Of a DNA stretch of 64,000 nucleotides, positions 1-8,927 are shown piece after piece (the stretch's first letter is position 1; the number at the start of each line of letters is the position of its first letter). The stretch is from contig JADJYF010000016.1 in NCBI GenBank assembly GCA_016719885.1, positions 77,807 to 141,806 of the forward strand, given 5' to 3'. The DNA comes from Pseudomonadota bacterium (GTDB lineage: Bacteria; Pseudomonadota; Gammaproteobacteria; Ga0077536). Position numbers and translations under genes: made by a program. The notes under the pieces were generated by a model, which saw nothing but the letters and a program-made list of their open reading frames with translations, was not told the DNA's origin and made no database searches.

Positions 1-923
1 CCCGCGACGGCTCGTTCAGCCTCGACAAGGACGGCTTCATCGTCAACTCCAAGGGCCATCAACTGATGGCGTTCGGCGCGGACGCGGTCGGCAACATCAA
101 CGGTGCGCTTTCGCCCTTGCAGCTGTCGCAGGCCAACAACCCGCCCAAGGCCAGCACCTCGGTGACCTTCGGCGCCAACTTCGATGCCAATGCCAGCGCG
201 CCGACCACGCCGACTTTCGACCCGCTGGATTCGACCAGCTACAACGAGACCACCGCGCTCAACGTGTTCGATTCGATGGGCGGCTCGCACCTGCAGCAGA
301 TGTACTTCGTGCGCGACACCGCGGCGGTCACGCCCAATACCTGGCAGATGCATACCTATGTCGACGGTGTGAAGGTCGGCGGCCCGGATGCCATCGTGTT
401 CGACACCGCGGGTTTGTTGCAGACGCCGGCCAACGGCCAGATCCCGATCCCGGCGTTCACGCCGGGGCCAGGCGTGAACCCCATGAATGTCACCACCACG
501 CTCAGCGGCTCGACCATGTTCGGCGCGCCGTTCGGCGTCAACAAGCTCACCCAGGACGGCTATACCACCGGCCGCCTGGCCGGCGTCGACATCGATCAGC
601 AGGGCGTCATCCTGGCGCGCTTCACCAACGGCCAGTCGTCGGTGCAGGGCCAGGTGTCACTCGCCAACTTCCCCAACCCGCAGGGCCTGCGTCCGTCCGG
701 TGGCAACGCCTGGGCGGAGTCCTTCGCCGCCGGCGTGGTGCTGGAAGGCAAGCCGGGCACCGCGAGCCTGGGTCTCATCCAGGGCGGCGCGCTGGAGGAA
801 TCGAACGTCGACCTTTCTTCGGAACTGGTGGCGCTGATCGTCGCGCAGCGGAACTTCCAGGCCAACACCGAAGTGATCAAGACCGCGGACGCGGTGACCC
901 AGTCGGTCATCAACATCCGTTAA
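1..923 (+). CDS. flgE: Flagellar hook protein FlgE (5' end outside window)
   Basis: FlgE forms the flagellar hook, the extracellular joint between rod and filament. The reading frame is open from base 3, so the start codon lies upstream of the window and about 306 C-terminal residues are visible. The first visible residues (RDGSFSLDKDGFIVNSKG) are the conserved D0/D1 boundary of FlgE/F/G proteins. The C-terminus has the family signature SNVDLSSELVALIVAQRNFQ followed by NTEVIKTADAVTQ, the coiled-coil D0 helix. flgF follows after 34 bases in the same direction, as in Pseudomonas flgBCDE-flgFGHIJKL. An internal ATG at base 66 is not the real start because homology continues upstream of it. Confidence 0.95.
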   Translation, partial: RDGSFSLDKDGFIVNSKGHQLMAFGADAVGNINGALSPLQLSQANNPPKASTSVTFGANFDANASAPTTPTFDPLDSTSYNETTALNVFDSMGGSHLQQMYFVRDTAAVTPNTWQMHTYVDGVKVGGPDAIVFDTAGLLQTPANGQIPIPAFTPGPGVNPMNVTTTLSGSTMFGAPFGVNKLTQDGYTTGRLAGVDIDQQGVILARFTNGQSSVQGQVSLANFPNPQGLRPSGGNAWAESFAAGVVLEGKPGTASLGLIQGGALEESNVDLSSELVALIVAQRNFQANTEVIKTADAVTQSVINIR

Positions 924-957
924 ACGTTAGCGCCAGCGCACTACCGAGGCACGCACC

Positions 958-1701
958 ATGGACCGCATGATTTATCTCGCAATGTCTGCCGCACAGCAGA
1001 TGATGAACGGTCAGGCGCTGGCTTCGCACAACCTGGCCAACGCCAACACCGTCGGCTTCAAGGCCGACTTCGAAGCGGCGCGTGCCATGCCGGTGTACGG
1101 CAACGGCATGCCGACCCGCGCCTACGCGATGCTCGAGCGGCCCGGCACCAGTTTTGCGCCGGGCTCGATTGAAACCACCGGCAACGATCTCGACATCGCG
1201 GTCAACGGCGATGGTTTCATCGCCGTGCAGGCGCCCGATGGCAGCGAAGCCTATACGCGCGCCGGCGACCTGCAGTTGAACGTCAACGGTCAGCTCCTGA
1301 CCGGCGCCGGCCGTCCGGTGCTGGGCAACGGTGGCCCGATAGCCCTGCCGCAGTCCGAGACCATCACCATCGGCGTCGACGGTACGATTTCGATTCGTCC
1401 GGTCGGCCAGGAAGCGAGCACGCTCGCGCAGGTCGACCGCATCAAGCTCGTCAACCCGGACGTCAAGCAGCTGCGCAAGGGCGCCGATGGCCTGTTCCGC
1501 CTGGCCGACCAGAGCAATGCACCGCCGGACGCCGCGGTGCGCATCACGCGCGGCGCGCTGGAGCGCAGCAACGTCAACAGCGTGAACGAGATGGTGCAGC
1601 TCATCACCAACTCGCGTCAGTACGACATGGCCATCAAGGCCATGAGCACCGCGCAGCAGATCGATACCGCCGGCGCCAAGCTGTTATCGCTCGGCAATTG
1701 A
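958..1701 (+). CDS. flgF: Flagellar proximal rod protein FlgF
   Basis: FlgF is a proximal rod subunit of the flagellar basal body, in the periplasm. The 247-residue protein begins MDRMIYLAMSAAQQMM, the usual FlgF start, followed by the rod/hook N-terminal signature (ASHNLANANTVGFKADF, about residues 23-39). It ends with the C-terminal D0 helix containing NSVNEMVQLITNSRQYDMAI. Length is normal for the family. It lies between flgE and flgG in a same-strand run with short gaps. No sigma54 or sigma28 promoter is visible in the 34-base gap upstream, so it is probably read through from flgE. Confidence 0.95.
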   Translation: MDRMIYLAMSAAQQMMNGQALASHNLANANTVGFKADFEAARAMPVYGNGMPTRAYAMLERPGTSFAPGSIETTGNDLDIAVNGDGFIAVQAPDGSEAYTRAGDLQLNVNGQLLTGAGRPVLGNGGPIALPQSETITIGVDGTISIRPVGQEASTLAQVDRIKLVNPDVKQLRKGADGLFRLADQSNAPPDAAVRITRGALERSNVNSVNEMVQLITNSRQYDMAIKAMSTAQQIDTAGAKLLSLGN

Positions 1702-1741
1702 TTCGTCACTCAACGCAACAACATTGCGGAAGTTTTAGACC

Positions 1742-2527
1742 ATGGCATCAGCACTGAACATCGCCCAGACCGGCCTCGACGCACAGCAGACGCGGCTGTC
1801 GATCATCTCGAACAACCTGGCCAACGTCGCCACCACCGGCTACAAGAAGACCCGTCCGAACTTCGAGGATCTTCTTTACGAGACCATCTCGCAGCCCGGC
1901 GCGTCGTCGTCGCAGAGCACCGAATTGCCGTCCGGCCTCATGCTCGGCACCGGTGTGCGCACGGTCTCGACCGCCAAGATTTTCACCCAGGGCACCCTGT
2001 CCCAGACCGAGAACGCGCTCGACGTCGCGATCCAGGGCCGCGGTTTCCTGCAGGTGCTGCTGCCCGACGGCTCCACCGCCTATACCCGTGACGGTGGCCT
2101 GTCGATGAATTCGCAGGGCCAGATCGTGACCTCGTCCGGTTACCAGGTGGACCCGGCCATCACCATTCCGGCCTCGACCCTGTCGGTGACCATCGCGCCC
2201 GATGGCACGGTGTCGGCGCTCACCGCCGGCAATACCGCGCCCACCCAGATCGGCAACATCCAGCTCGCGGACTTCATCAATCCGCAGGGCCTGCAGCCGA
2301 TTGGTCAGAACCTGTTCAAGGAATCGGTCTCCAGCGGCAACCCGCAGACCAGCACGCCGGGCTTGAACGGTCTCGGCACCTTGATCCAGGGCTCGACCGA
2401 AGGTTCGAACGTGAACCCGGTGGAAGAGCTGGTCGACATGATCGAGACCCAGCGTTCCTACGAAATGAATTCCAAGGCCATCCAGACCGTCGACGAGATG
2501 CTGCAGTTCGTCACCCAGCAACTGTAA
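1742..2527 (+). CDS. flgG: Flagellar distal rod protein FlgG
   Basis: FlgG builds the distal rod that crosses the peptidoglycan and outer-membrane rings. The 261-residue length matches the family. The N-terminus has the signature LSIISNNLANVATTGYKKTR (residues about 19-38), the middle has the FlgE/F/G beta domain (DVAIQGRGFLQVLLPDGSTAYTRDG in two parts), and the C-terminus has GSNVNPVEELVDMIETQRSY. The gene follows flgF by 40 bases and precedes flgH by 27 bases, consistent with one operon. Confidence 0.96.
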   Translation: MASALNIAQTGLDAQQTRLSIISNNLANVATTGYKKTRPNFEDLLYETISQPGASSSQSTELPSGLMLGTGVRTVSTAKIFTQGTLSQTENALDVAIQGRGFLQVLLPDGSTAYTRDGGLSMNSQGQIVTSSGYQVDPAITIPASTLSVTIAPDGTVSALTAGNTAPTQIGNIQLADFINPQGLQPIGQNLFKESVSSGNPQTSTPGLNGLGTLIQGSTEGSNVNPVEELVDMIETQRSYEMNSKAIQTVDEMLQFVTQQL

Positions 2528-2554
2528 GCCGACGCAAGCCAGAGACTCGCAAGC

Positions 2555-3290
2555 ATGATCATCAACACTTCCCTCATCAACATCCTGCGCGGCACGCTGG
2601 CCCTCGGCGTGCTGGCCTCGCTCGTGGCCTGCGATACGCCGCCGCGGCCGCGACCCCGACTACGCCGCGTCCTATCCGGCCGTGCACGCCAGCCCGGCGC
2701 AGTCGCAGGCCGCCACCGGCGCGATTTTCCAGGGCGGTTACGACGTCGCGCTGTTCGAAGACCTGAAAGCGCATCGCATCGGCGACATCCTCACCATCCG
2801 CCTGTCCGAGAGCAACCAGGCGGCGAAGTCCAACAACAACGCGGTGAGCAAGGCCGGTTCCTCGAAGATGGACAACCCGACCATCCTCGGCGCCAAGCCT
2901 GAATTCCTGTTGCCGGGCGTGCTACCGTTGGCGGCGGTCGCCGACAACTCGCTGGAGACCGATCTGTCGGCGACCAACGATTATTCCGGCAAGGCCGACT
3001 CCAAGCAGAGCAATTCCTTGAACGGCAGCATCACGGTGACGATTGCCGACGTGCTGCCCAACGGCAATCTCGTGGTGCGCGGCGAGAAGCGTCTGAATCT
3101 CAACCAGGGCAACGAGTACATCAAGATCTCGGGGCTGGTGCGGCCGGTCGACATCGGTACCGACAACTCGGTGCTGTCGACCAAGATTGCCGACGCCACC
3201 ATCGTCTACAGCGGCGACGGCGCCAATGCCGACTCCAGCAAGGTCGGCTGGCTGGGACGCTTCTTCATGAGCGCGGCCTTCCCGTTCTGA
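2555..3290 (+). pseudogene. flgH: Flagellar L-ring lipoprotein FlgH, interrupted by a one-base frameshift
   Basis: FlgH is the outer-membrane lipoprotein of the L ring. The first part (from ATG 2555) reads a lipoprotein signal peptide ending in the lipobox LASLVAC, then changes to non-homologous Arg-rich translation. The rest (ATGAIFQGGYDVALFEDLKA to FFMSAAFPF, up to 3290) is typical FlgH but in the next frame. The frames meet within about 2634-2655, a CG-rich run. Removing one C near 2648-2649 would read DTPPRRDPDYAASYPAV, which fits FlgH, and give a 244-residue protein. FlgH is essential for an outer ring in Gram-negative flagella and every other gene here looks intact, so a sequencing or assembly error is as likely as a real mutation. 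Confidence 0.85.
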
Positions 3291-3379
3291 GCTTGCGGTA
3301 CTTGGCGCGATTCTTGATTGCCTTGGTCCTGGCGTCCAAACACAGTCAAAAACCCGGCGCCGAACGGAGCCCTACCCCC

Positions 3380-4498
3380 ATGACAAGAATGCTGGCCACG
3401 ATGCGATTTCTGATCTCCTGCCTGTGCCTGGCCGCGCTGGGCACGCCGGTGAGCGCCGAGCGCATCAAGGATCTCGCCCAGATTGCCGGCGTGCGCAGCA
3501 ACCAGCTGGTCGGTTACGGCCTGGTGGTCGGTCTCGACGGCACCGGCGACCAGACCTCGCAAACGCCCTTCACCGTGCAGAGCATACGCAACATGCTCAC
3601 GCAGATGGGCGTGACGGTGCCGGCCAACGTCAATCCGCAGTTGAAGAATGTCGCGGCGGTGATGGTGCACGCCGACCTGCCGCCCTTCGCCAAGCCCGGC
3701 TCCACCATCGACATCACGGTGTCCTCGATGGGCAACGCCAAGAGCCTGCGCGGCGGCAGCCTCATCATGACGCCGCTCAAGGGCGCCGATGGCAATGTCT
3801 ACGCCATGGCGCAGGGCAACCTGGTGGTGGGCGGCTTCGGCGTCGAATCGAAGGATGGCTCGAGCATCACGGTCAACGTGCCGAGTGTCGGCCGCATTCC
3901 CAACGGCGCGACCGTCGAGCGCGAAGTGGCGACGCCGTTCGGCCAGGGCGACTACCTGACGCTCAACTTGCATCGCCAGGATTTCACCACCGCCACCCAC
4001 ATGGCGCAGGCCATCGACAAGGCCTTGGGCGCGCAATCGGCAACGGCGCTCGATGCATCCTCGGTGCGGGTGCTGGCGCCGGCCGATCCGACCCAGCGCG
4101 TGTCGTTCATGTCGCTAGTCGAAAATATCGAACTGAGTCCCGGCGACGCACCGGCCAAGGTGGTGGTCAATTCGCGCACCGGCACGGTCGTGATCGGCAA
4201 CAAGGTCACGGTCACCGCCGCCGCCGTCACCCACGGCAGCCTGACGGTCACCATCAGCAACGATCCCATCGTCAGCCAGCCTGGTCCCTTGTCCGGCGGC
4301 CAGACCGCGGTGGTCGACAATCAGAACATCAGCGTCGATCAGAAGAAGAACCGCATGTTCCTGTTCAATCCCGGCGTGTCGCTGGACGACATCGTGCAGG
4401 CGGTGAACGGCGTCGGCGCGGCGCCGGGTGACCTGGTGGCCATCCTTGAAGCCTTGAAGGAAGCCGGCGCGCTGCGCGCCGAGCTCATCGTGATCTAG
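3380..4498 (+). CDS. flgI: Flagellar P-ring protein FlgI
   Basis: FlgI assembles into the P ring in the peptidoglycan layer, a bushing for the rod. The frame is open from 3293, but ATG 3380 is preferred: it has a GGAG about 10 bases upstream and starts a signal peptide (MRFLISCLCLAALGTPVSA within it). The mature protein begins ERIKDLAQIAGVRSNQLVGY, the conserved FlgI start, followed by GLVVGLDGTGDQT. The C-terminus has VDDIVQAVN-type sequence (LDDIVQAVNGVGAAPGDL) followed by ILEALKEAGALRAELIVI. The 372-residue length is normal. ATGs at 3389 and 3401 are alternatives. Confidence 0.94.
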   Translation: MTRMLATMRFLISCLCLAALGTPVSAERIKDLAQIAGVRSNQLVGYGLVVGLDGTGDQTSQTPFTVQSIRNMLTQMGVTVPANVNPQLKNVAAVMVHADLPPFAKPGSTIDITVSSMGNAKSLRGGSLIMTPLKGADGNVYAMAQGNLVVGGFGVESKDGSSITVNVPSVGRIPNGATVEREVATPFGQGDYLTLNLHRQDFTTATHMAQAIDKALGAQSATALDASSVRVLAPADPTQRVSFMSLVENIELSPGDAPAKVVVNSRTGTVVIGNKVTVTAAAVTHGSLTVTISNDPIVSQPGPLSGGQTAVVDNQNISVDQKKNRMFLFNPGVSLDDIVQAVNGVGAAPGDLVAILEALKEAGALRAELIVI

Positions 4499-4590
4499 TT
4501 CTCACACTTGCCGCCGCGTCGCCACCGGGCGGCGCGGCCTTGCCGCCACGGTGGCAGCCCTTGCCGCCGGCGGGGGGCAAATCCCGGCAA

Positions 4591-4620
4591 AAGGCCCGCG
4601 ATTGCGGGCCTTGTCGTGTT
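4591..4620 (+). terminator. Probable intrinsic terminator between flgI and flgJ
   Basis: A perfect 9-bp stem (AAGGCCCGC at 4591-4599, GATT loop, GCGGGCCTT at 4604-4612) is followed by TGTCGTGTTT, a loosely T-rich tail. It sits between flgI and flgJ just before a sigma54-like promoter, so it could reduce readthrough and hand flgJKL to its own promoter. The T tract is weak, so termination may be partial. Confidence 0.6.
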
Positions 4621-4636
4621 TGGCACTGCTTGTGCA
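4621..4636 (+). promoter_or_regulatory. Sigma54-type -24/-12 promoter before flgJ
   Basis: TGGCACTGCTTGTGCA has the GG and GC doublets 10 bases apart that sigma54 requires and a perfect TGGCAC -24 half; the -12 half is GTGCA rather than TTGCA. The expected transcription start, about 12 bases past the GC, coincides with the flgJ ATG at 4648. This would give an almost leaderless flgJ message, or a message mainly serving flgK and flgL. In Pseudomonas the flgFGHIJKL genes belong to the RpoN-dependent class. Confidence 0.5.
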
Positions 4637-4647
4637 ATAAGCCAGGC

Positions 4648-5643
4648 ATGAACAGCAAGCTCGCCATCCACGCACCCGCCATCGGCAACACGCCCGCCAC
4701 CTCGGCCGGCGGTTACGTCGATTTCGCTCGCTTCAGCAACCTGCGCAGCCGTGCCCACAAGGACGAGAACGCCGCCATGCAGCAGGTCGCCGACGAGTTC
4801 GAGGCGATGTTCGCCGAGACCATGTTGAAGGCCGCGCGCGAAGCCGACATGGGCGAGGGCATGTTGAATTCCTCCGAGCTCGACACCTACCACGAGATGA
4901 TGGACAGCCAGCTCGCGCAGTCGCTGGCCAAGAGCCAGGACTTCGGTTTCAACAAGATGCTCGGCCAGCAGTTCGCCGGCGCCCTGGCCGCCGCCAAGGC
5001 CAGGGAAGACAAGCAAGCCCAGGGCGGCGACCCGCTCGCGACCTTGAAGAACGGCACGCTGAGCAGCGTCGAGGCGCCGCTGCGCGGTGGCGTGGCCATG
5101 TTGCCCCAGAGCATCCGCGAAACGGCGTTCAAGAAGAACGTCGAAGTGCCGGCCGATCGTCAGTCGTTCATCAACGAACTGGCGCCCGCCGCCGCTTCGG
5201 CCGCCGGCACGCTCGGGGTCGCGCCGCGCGCGATTCTTGCCCAGGCCGCGCTCGAATCCGGCTGGGGCAAGCACGTCATCCGCATGCCCGACGGCTCGAG
5301 TTCGCACAACTATTTCGGCATCAAGGCCGGCAAGGGCTGGAGCGGTCAGACCGTCAAGGTGCCGACCACCGAATACGTCGGCGGCCGTGCCGTCACCGTC
5401 AACGCAAGCTTCCGCGCCTACCCCGATGCGGCGAGCGCGTTCCGCGATTACGTCGATTTCATCGGCAACAACCCGCGTTACCAGAAGGCGCTGGAACAGG
5501 GCGCCAATGCCGGCCAGTACGCGCGCCAGCTGGAAGCGGCGGGCTATGCCACCGACCCCAACTACGCCAACAAGATCATGGCCATCCTCTCCGGCGACGG
5601 ATTCGATGGCGCCAGCTCCAACGCATTCGAAGTGAGCAACTGA
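4648..5643 (+). CDS. flgJ: FlgJ, rod cap and peptidoglycan hydrolase
   Basis: FlgJ caps the growing rod and opens the peptidoglycan for it. The 331-residue protein has the N-terminal rod-binding domain (MQQVADEFEAMFAETMLKAA, about residues 44-63) and a C-terminal glucosaminidase-type domain starting around residue 170 (ILAQAALESGWGKHVI with the catalytic Glu in ALESGWG, then SHNYFGIKAGKGW). The frame is open from 4540, but the upstream part is not FlgJ-like and runs through the terminator hairpin, so ATG 4648 is chosen. No clear Shine-Dalgarno is visible. flgK starts one base after the stop codon. Confidence 0.93.
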   Translation: MNSKLAIHAPAIGNTPATSAGGYVDFARFSNLRSRAHKDENAAMQQVADEFEAMFAETMLKAAREADMGEGMLNSSELDTYHEMMDSQLAQSLAKSQDFGFNKMLGQQFAGALAAAKAREDKQAQGGDPLATLKNGTLSSVEAPLRGGVAMLPQSIRETAFKKNVEVPADRQSFINELAPAAASAAGTLGVAPRAILAQAALESGWGKHVIRMPDGSSSHNYFGIKAGKGWSGQTVKVPTTEYVGGRAVTVNASFRAYPDAASAFRDYVDFIGNNPRYQKALEQGANAGQYARQLEAAGYATDPNYANKIMAILSGDGFDGASSNAFEVSN

Positions 5644-5644
5644 C

Positions 5645-7528
5645 ATGTCCGGAGACATTTTCAACATTGGCCTCTCGGCGCTGCTGGCTTCGCAGCGTGG
5701 CCTGGCCACCACCGGTCACAACATCGCCAACGTCAACACCGCCGGCTACAGCCGCCAGCGTGTGACCTTCGAAACCCGCGAGCCGCAGTTCATCGGCGTG
5801 GGTTTCGCCGGCAAGGGTGTCGACATCCAGTCCATCACGCGCGTCGCCAATGACTTCCTGGTCGACCAGTTGCGCATCGCCACCTCCAACCAGGCACAGG
5901 CCGACAAGACCGTCGAACTCATCGACCAGGTGGACACCCAGATCGGCGACGCCTTGATTTCCAGCGGCATCCAATCGTTCTTCAATTCCATCAGCGATGC
6001 CAACAACGATCCGCGTCTCATGGCCACCCGCCAGGTGGTGGTGGAGAGCGCACGCGCGACGGTGTCGCGCTTCCAGGAACAGGAAGAACAGCTGAACGGC
6101 CTGTCGCGCAGCGTCAATCGCCAGATGAGCGGCATCGTCGAGAAGATCAACGGCCTGACCACCTCCATCGCGCGCATCAACAAGGACATCGCCTTGGGCG
6201 CCGGTCTTGCCAGCGGCGTGGTGCCGAACGACCTGCTCGACAAGCGCGATCAGCTGCTGGTCGATTTGTCCAAGTTGGTCGGTGTCAGCACCCAGCAGCG
6301 TTCCGACGGCATGGTCAACGTATTGATTGGCGACGGCCAGCTGGTGGTGACCGGCGGCAACTCGGAAGACCTGCTGGTGACCTCCAACATCCTCGATGCG
6401 TCGCGCACCGAGATCTCGTTCAATGTCGCCAACGTCGTGACCCAGGTCACGAGCTCGATCAGCGGCGGCGAGCTCGGCGCGCTGGTCGCGTTTCGCGACG
6501 GCACCTTGGAACCGGCGCGCAATTCCATCGGCCAGATGGCCGCGACCTTCGCCATGGCCATGAACGAGCAGCACCGCAAGGGCATGGACCTGCGCGGCAA
6601 CCTCGGCGGTGACATGTTCACCATTCCGCCGCCGGTAGTGAAAGCGCCCGCGTCCAATACCGGCAGCATCACCGCGGCGTTCGATCTGAACAACGTCGGC
6701 GGTCTCACGAATTCGGACTACCGGCTCAACTACGACGGCACCAATTACACGCTGTACAAGTTGACCGACGGCTCGAGCCGCACGCTGACCGGTACCGGGC
6801 CGTTCAATGTCGACGGCGTGGTATTGACAGTCACGACGCCGCCTGCGGCCGGGGATTCATTCCTCATCCAGCCGACCAAGACCGTGCCGCGCGCCTTGAA
6901 ATTCCTGTTGAACGACCCGGCGACGCTGGCCTTGTCGTCGCCGAACCGCAGCTCGCGCGCCAACAGCAACATCAGCGACGCGACCATTTCGCGCGCCGAG
7001 GTGCTGGACGAAACCAATGCGGCCCTGCTTACCACCACCACCCTGGTGTTCGACAATCCGCCCACCACTTACAAGGTCAACGGCGTCGGCGCCAGCATCG
7101 CCTTCACCAACGGCGCGAATATCGATTTGAACGGCTGGCGCGTGCAGATTGCCGGCAGCCCGGCGGCCGGCGACACCTTCACGGTACAGAGCAACGCCGG
7201 CGGCGTCGGCGACAACAGCAACGGCATTGCCTTGAGCAAGCTGCAGGCCGAGCCGATATTGGAAGGTGGCACCGCCACTTTGCAGGAAGTGTACGGGGTG
7301 TTGACCGGCGTGGTCGGCGCGGCCGCCTCGCAGGCCCATGTCAGCAGCCAGGCGCTCGGCACCTTGACCGAAAACGCCGCCGCCGCGCGCGATGCCATGG
7401 CCGGCGTCAACCTGGAGGAAGAAGCGGCCAACCTGCTGCGCTTCCAGCAGGCCTTCCAGGCGGCCGCGCAGGTCATCAAGGCCGCCGACCAGGCCTTCCA
7501 GGCCATCATCAACGCCACCCGAGGCTAA
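5645..7528 (+). CDS. flgK: Flagellar hook-associated protein 1, FlgK
   Basis: FlgK (HAP1) joins hook to filament together with FlgL and is exported by the flagellar type III system. The 627-residue protein starts MSGDIFNIGLSALLASQRGL followed by TTGHNIANVNTAGYSRQRV, the FlgK signature, and ends with a D0 helix (NLEEEAANLLRFQQAFQAAA then QVIKAADQAFQAIINA). The middle, about residues 330-510, is a variable surface-exposed region with two FlgK/FlgL-type beta segments ending in GDSFLIQPT and GDTFTVQSN. It is one base from flgJ and five from flgL, so translation is likely coupled. Confidence 0.95.
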   Translation: MSGDIFNIGLSALLASQRGLATTGHNIANVNTAGYSRQRVTFETREPQFIGVGFAGKGVDIQSITRVANDFLVDQLRIATSNQAQADKTVELIDQVDTQIGDALISSGIQSFFNSISDANNDPRLMATRQVVVESARATVSRFQEQEEQLNGLSRSVNRQMSGIVEKINGLTTSIARINKDIALGAGLASGVVPNDLLDKRDQLLVDLSKLVGVSTQQRSDGMVNVLIGDGQLVVTGGNSEDLLVTSNILDASRTEISFNVANVVTQVTSSISGGELGALVAFRDGTLEPARNSIGQMAATFAMAMNEQHRKGMDLRGNLGGDMFTIPPPVVKAPASNTGSITAAFDLNNVGGLTNSDYRLNYDGTNYTLYKLTDGSSRTLTGTGPFNVDGVVLTVTTPPAAGDSFLIQPTKTVPRALKFLLNDPATLALSSPNRSSRANSNISDATISRAEVLDETNAALLTTTTLVFDNPPTTYKVNGVGASIAFTNGANIDLNGWRVQIAGSPAAGDTFTVQSNAGGVGDNSNGIALSKLQAEPILEGGTATLQEVYGVLTGVVGAAASQAHVSSQALGTLTENAAAARDAMAGVNLEEEAANLLRFQQAFQAAAQVIKAADQAFQAIINATRG

Positions 7529-7533
7529 ACGTC

Positions 7534-8736
7534 ATGCGCGTCACCACCAATCAACTCTATAGCCAGACGCTCAATCGCATTCTCGATCTGCAGGCCAGCA
7601 CGCGCGAAGCGACCAATCAGATCTCGAGCGGCAAGCGCATCACGAGGCCGGGCGACGATCCCGTCGCCGCCGGCGAAGTCATGCAGATCAAGGACCGCAC
7701 CAATGCCGCCGCGCAGTTCGATCGCAACGGCGTGCAGGCCGAATCGCGCCTGACCCAGGTCGACGACGTGCTGGGCGGCGTGAGCAACATGTTGCAGCGC
7801 GTGCACGACCTGGTCCTGCAGGGCCGCAGCGAATCGATCAGCAACGCCGACCGCGATTCCATTGCCAAGGAGATCCGCGAACAGCTCGAAGTGCTGGTCG
7901 ACCTCGGCAACACGCGCAACGCCTCGGGTGAGTACATCTTTGCCGGCGCCGCGGTCGGGACGCGGCCTTTCACCTCGGATGCGCTGGGCAATGTCAGCTA
8001 CAACGGCGACCAGACCGTGCGCGAGCTGCAGCTGTCGGATACCCGCACCATCGCCGAGAGTTTCACCGGCCACGACGCACTGTTCGCGGTGCGCAACGGC
8101 AACGGCACCTTCATCGGCGGGCGCGTCGCCAGCAATACCGGCACCGGCCAGATCAGCGACAACACGGTGATCAACGGCGCGGCCTATGTCGCCCACGATT
8201 TCCGCATCAGCTTCACCAGCGCCACGAGCTTCGACATCATCGACGACACGCTCGGTTCCACGGTCGCCACCGCGCAGCCCTACACCGATGGCGCAGCAAT
8301 CGCCTTCAATGGCTCGCTCGTGACAGTGTTCGGCGCGCCCAACGCCGGCGACCAGTTCACCGTCACGCCGAGCCAGAACCAGTCCATGTTCAAGACCCTC
8401 GGCAACATCGCCGGGGCGTTCGAGAAGGGCTATGCGAATCCGGCCGAGCAGGCCAACTTCGGCTTCGACATCGACCGCACCATCGAGGCCTTGGACCGCT
8501 CGATGGAGAAGGTCGCGGAACTGCGTGCGACCACCGGCGCGCGGCTGAACAGCATCGCCGCCCAGCGCGACGTCAACGACCAGGTCAATCTCAACCTGCA
8601 GACCCTGCGCTCCAAGCTCGAGGATGTCGACCTGGCCAAGGCCATCACCCAGCTCAGCCAGGAAAGCACCGCCTTGACGGCCGCGCAGCAAGCCTTCGTG
8701 AAGGTGCAGGGGCTGAGCTTGTTCAACTATCTGTAG
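7534..8736 (+). CDS. flgL: Flagellar hook-associated protein 3, FlgL
   Basis: FlgL (HAP3) is the second junction protein between hook and filament and is flagellin-like. The 400-residue protein begins MRVTTNQLYSQTLNRILDLQ and has SSGKRITRPGDDPVAAGEVM (about residues 30-49), the flagellin/FlgL N-terminal signature. The C-terminus (AITQLSQESTALTAAQQAFV then KVQGLSLFNYL) is the matching helix. A segment at about residues 190-280 contains GDQFTVTPSQ, resembling the FlgK insert. The flagellin and filament-cap genes that follow flgL in Pseudomonas are not here. Confidence 0.95.
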   Translation: MRVTTNQLYSQTLNRILDLQASTREATNQISSGKRITRPGDDPVAAGEVMQIKDRTNAAAQFDRNGVQAESRLTQVDDVLGGVSNMLQRVHDLVLQGRSESISNADRDSIAKEIREQLEVLVDLGNTRNASGEYIFAGAAVGTRPFTSDALGNVSYNGDQTVRELQLSDTRTIAESFTGHDALFAVRNGNGTFIGGRVASNTGTGQISDNTVINGAAYVAHDFRISFTSATSFDIIDDTLGSTVATAQPYTDGAAIAFNGSLVTVFGAPNAGDQFTVTPSQNQSMFKTLGNIAGAFEKGYANPAEQANFGFDIDRTIEALDRSMEKVAELRATTGARLNSIAAQRDVNDQVNLNLQTLRSKLEDVDLAKAITQLSQESTALTAAQQAFVKVQGLSLFNYL

Positions 8737-8754
8737 GTGCGATTTCAATCGCAC
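8737..8754. repeat. REP-like palindrome GTGCGATT-TC-AATCGCAC
   Basis: A perfect 8-bp inverted repeat around TC begins at the base after the flgL stop codon. A related palindrome lies at 8793-8810 and another at 19426-19443, so this is a dispersed element of the REP type. Its position directly after flgL allows a role in 3'-end protection or weak termination, but no T tract follows. Confidence 0.6.
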
Positions 8755-8792
8755 ATCAAGAGGCGCGCCCAGGATGCGGGTCCGAACTGAAT

Positions 8793-8810
8793 GTGCGAAT
8801 GACTTCGCAC
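8793..8810. repeat. REP-like palindrome GTGCGAA-TGAC-TTCGCAC
   Basis: A 7-bp inverted repeat closely related to the one at 8737. Flanking bases are mirrored: the first copy is preceded by AG (AGGTGCGA) while this one is followed by CT (TCGCACCT), so the pair is in opposite orientation, as in paired REP (BIME-like) elements. Confidence 0.6.
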
Positions 8811-8927
8811 CTGCGGAAGATTGCGCCGGCCAAGCCTCAAGACGCGGGCCTCGCGCGCCGCTAGCCGTCCTCGAACGGGTCGAGTGGCGCCATTGGCGAT
8901 TGCCACGACCCCGCCAGAGGATTTTCC

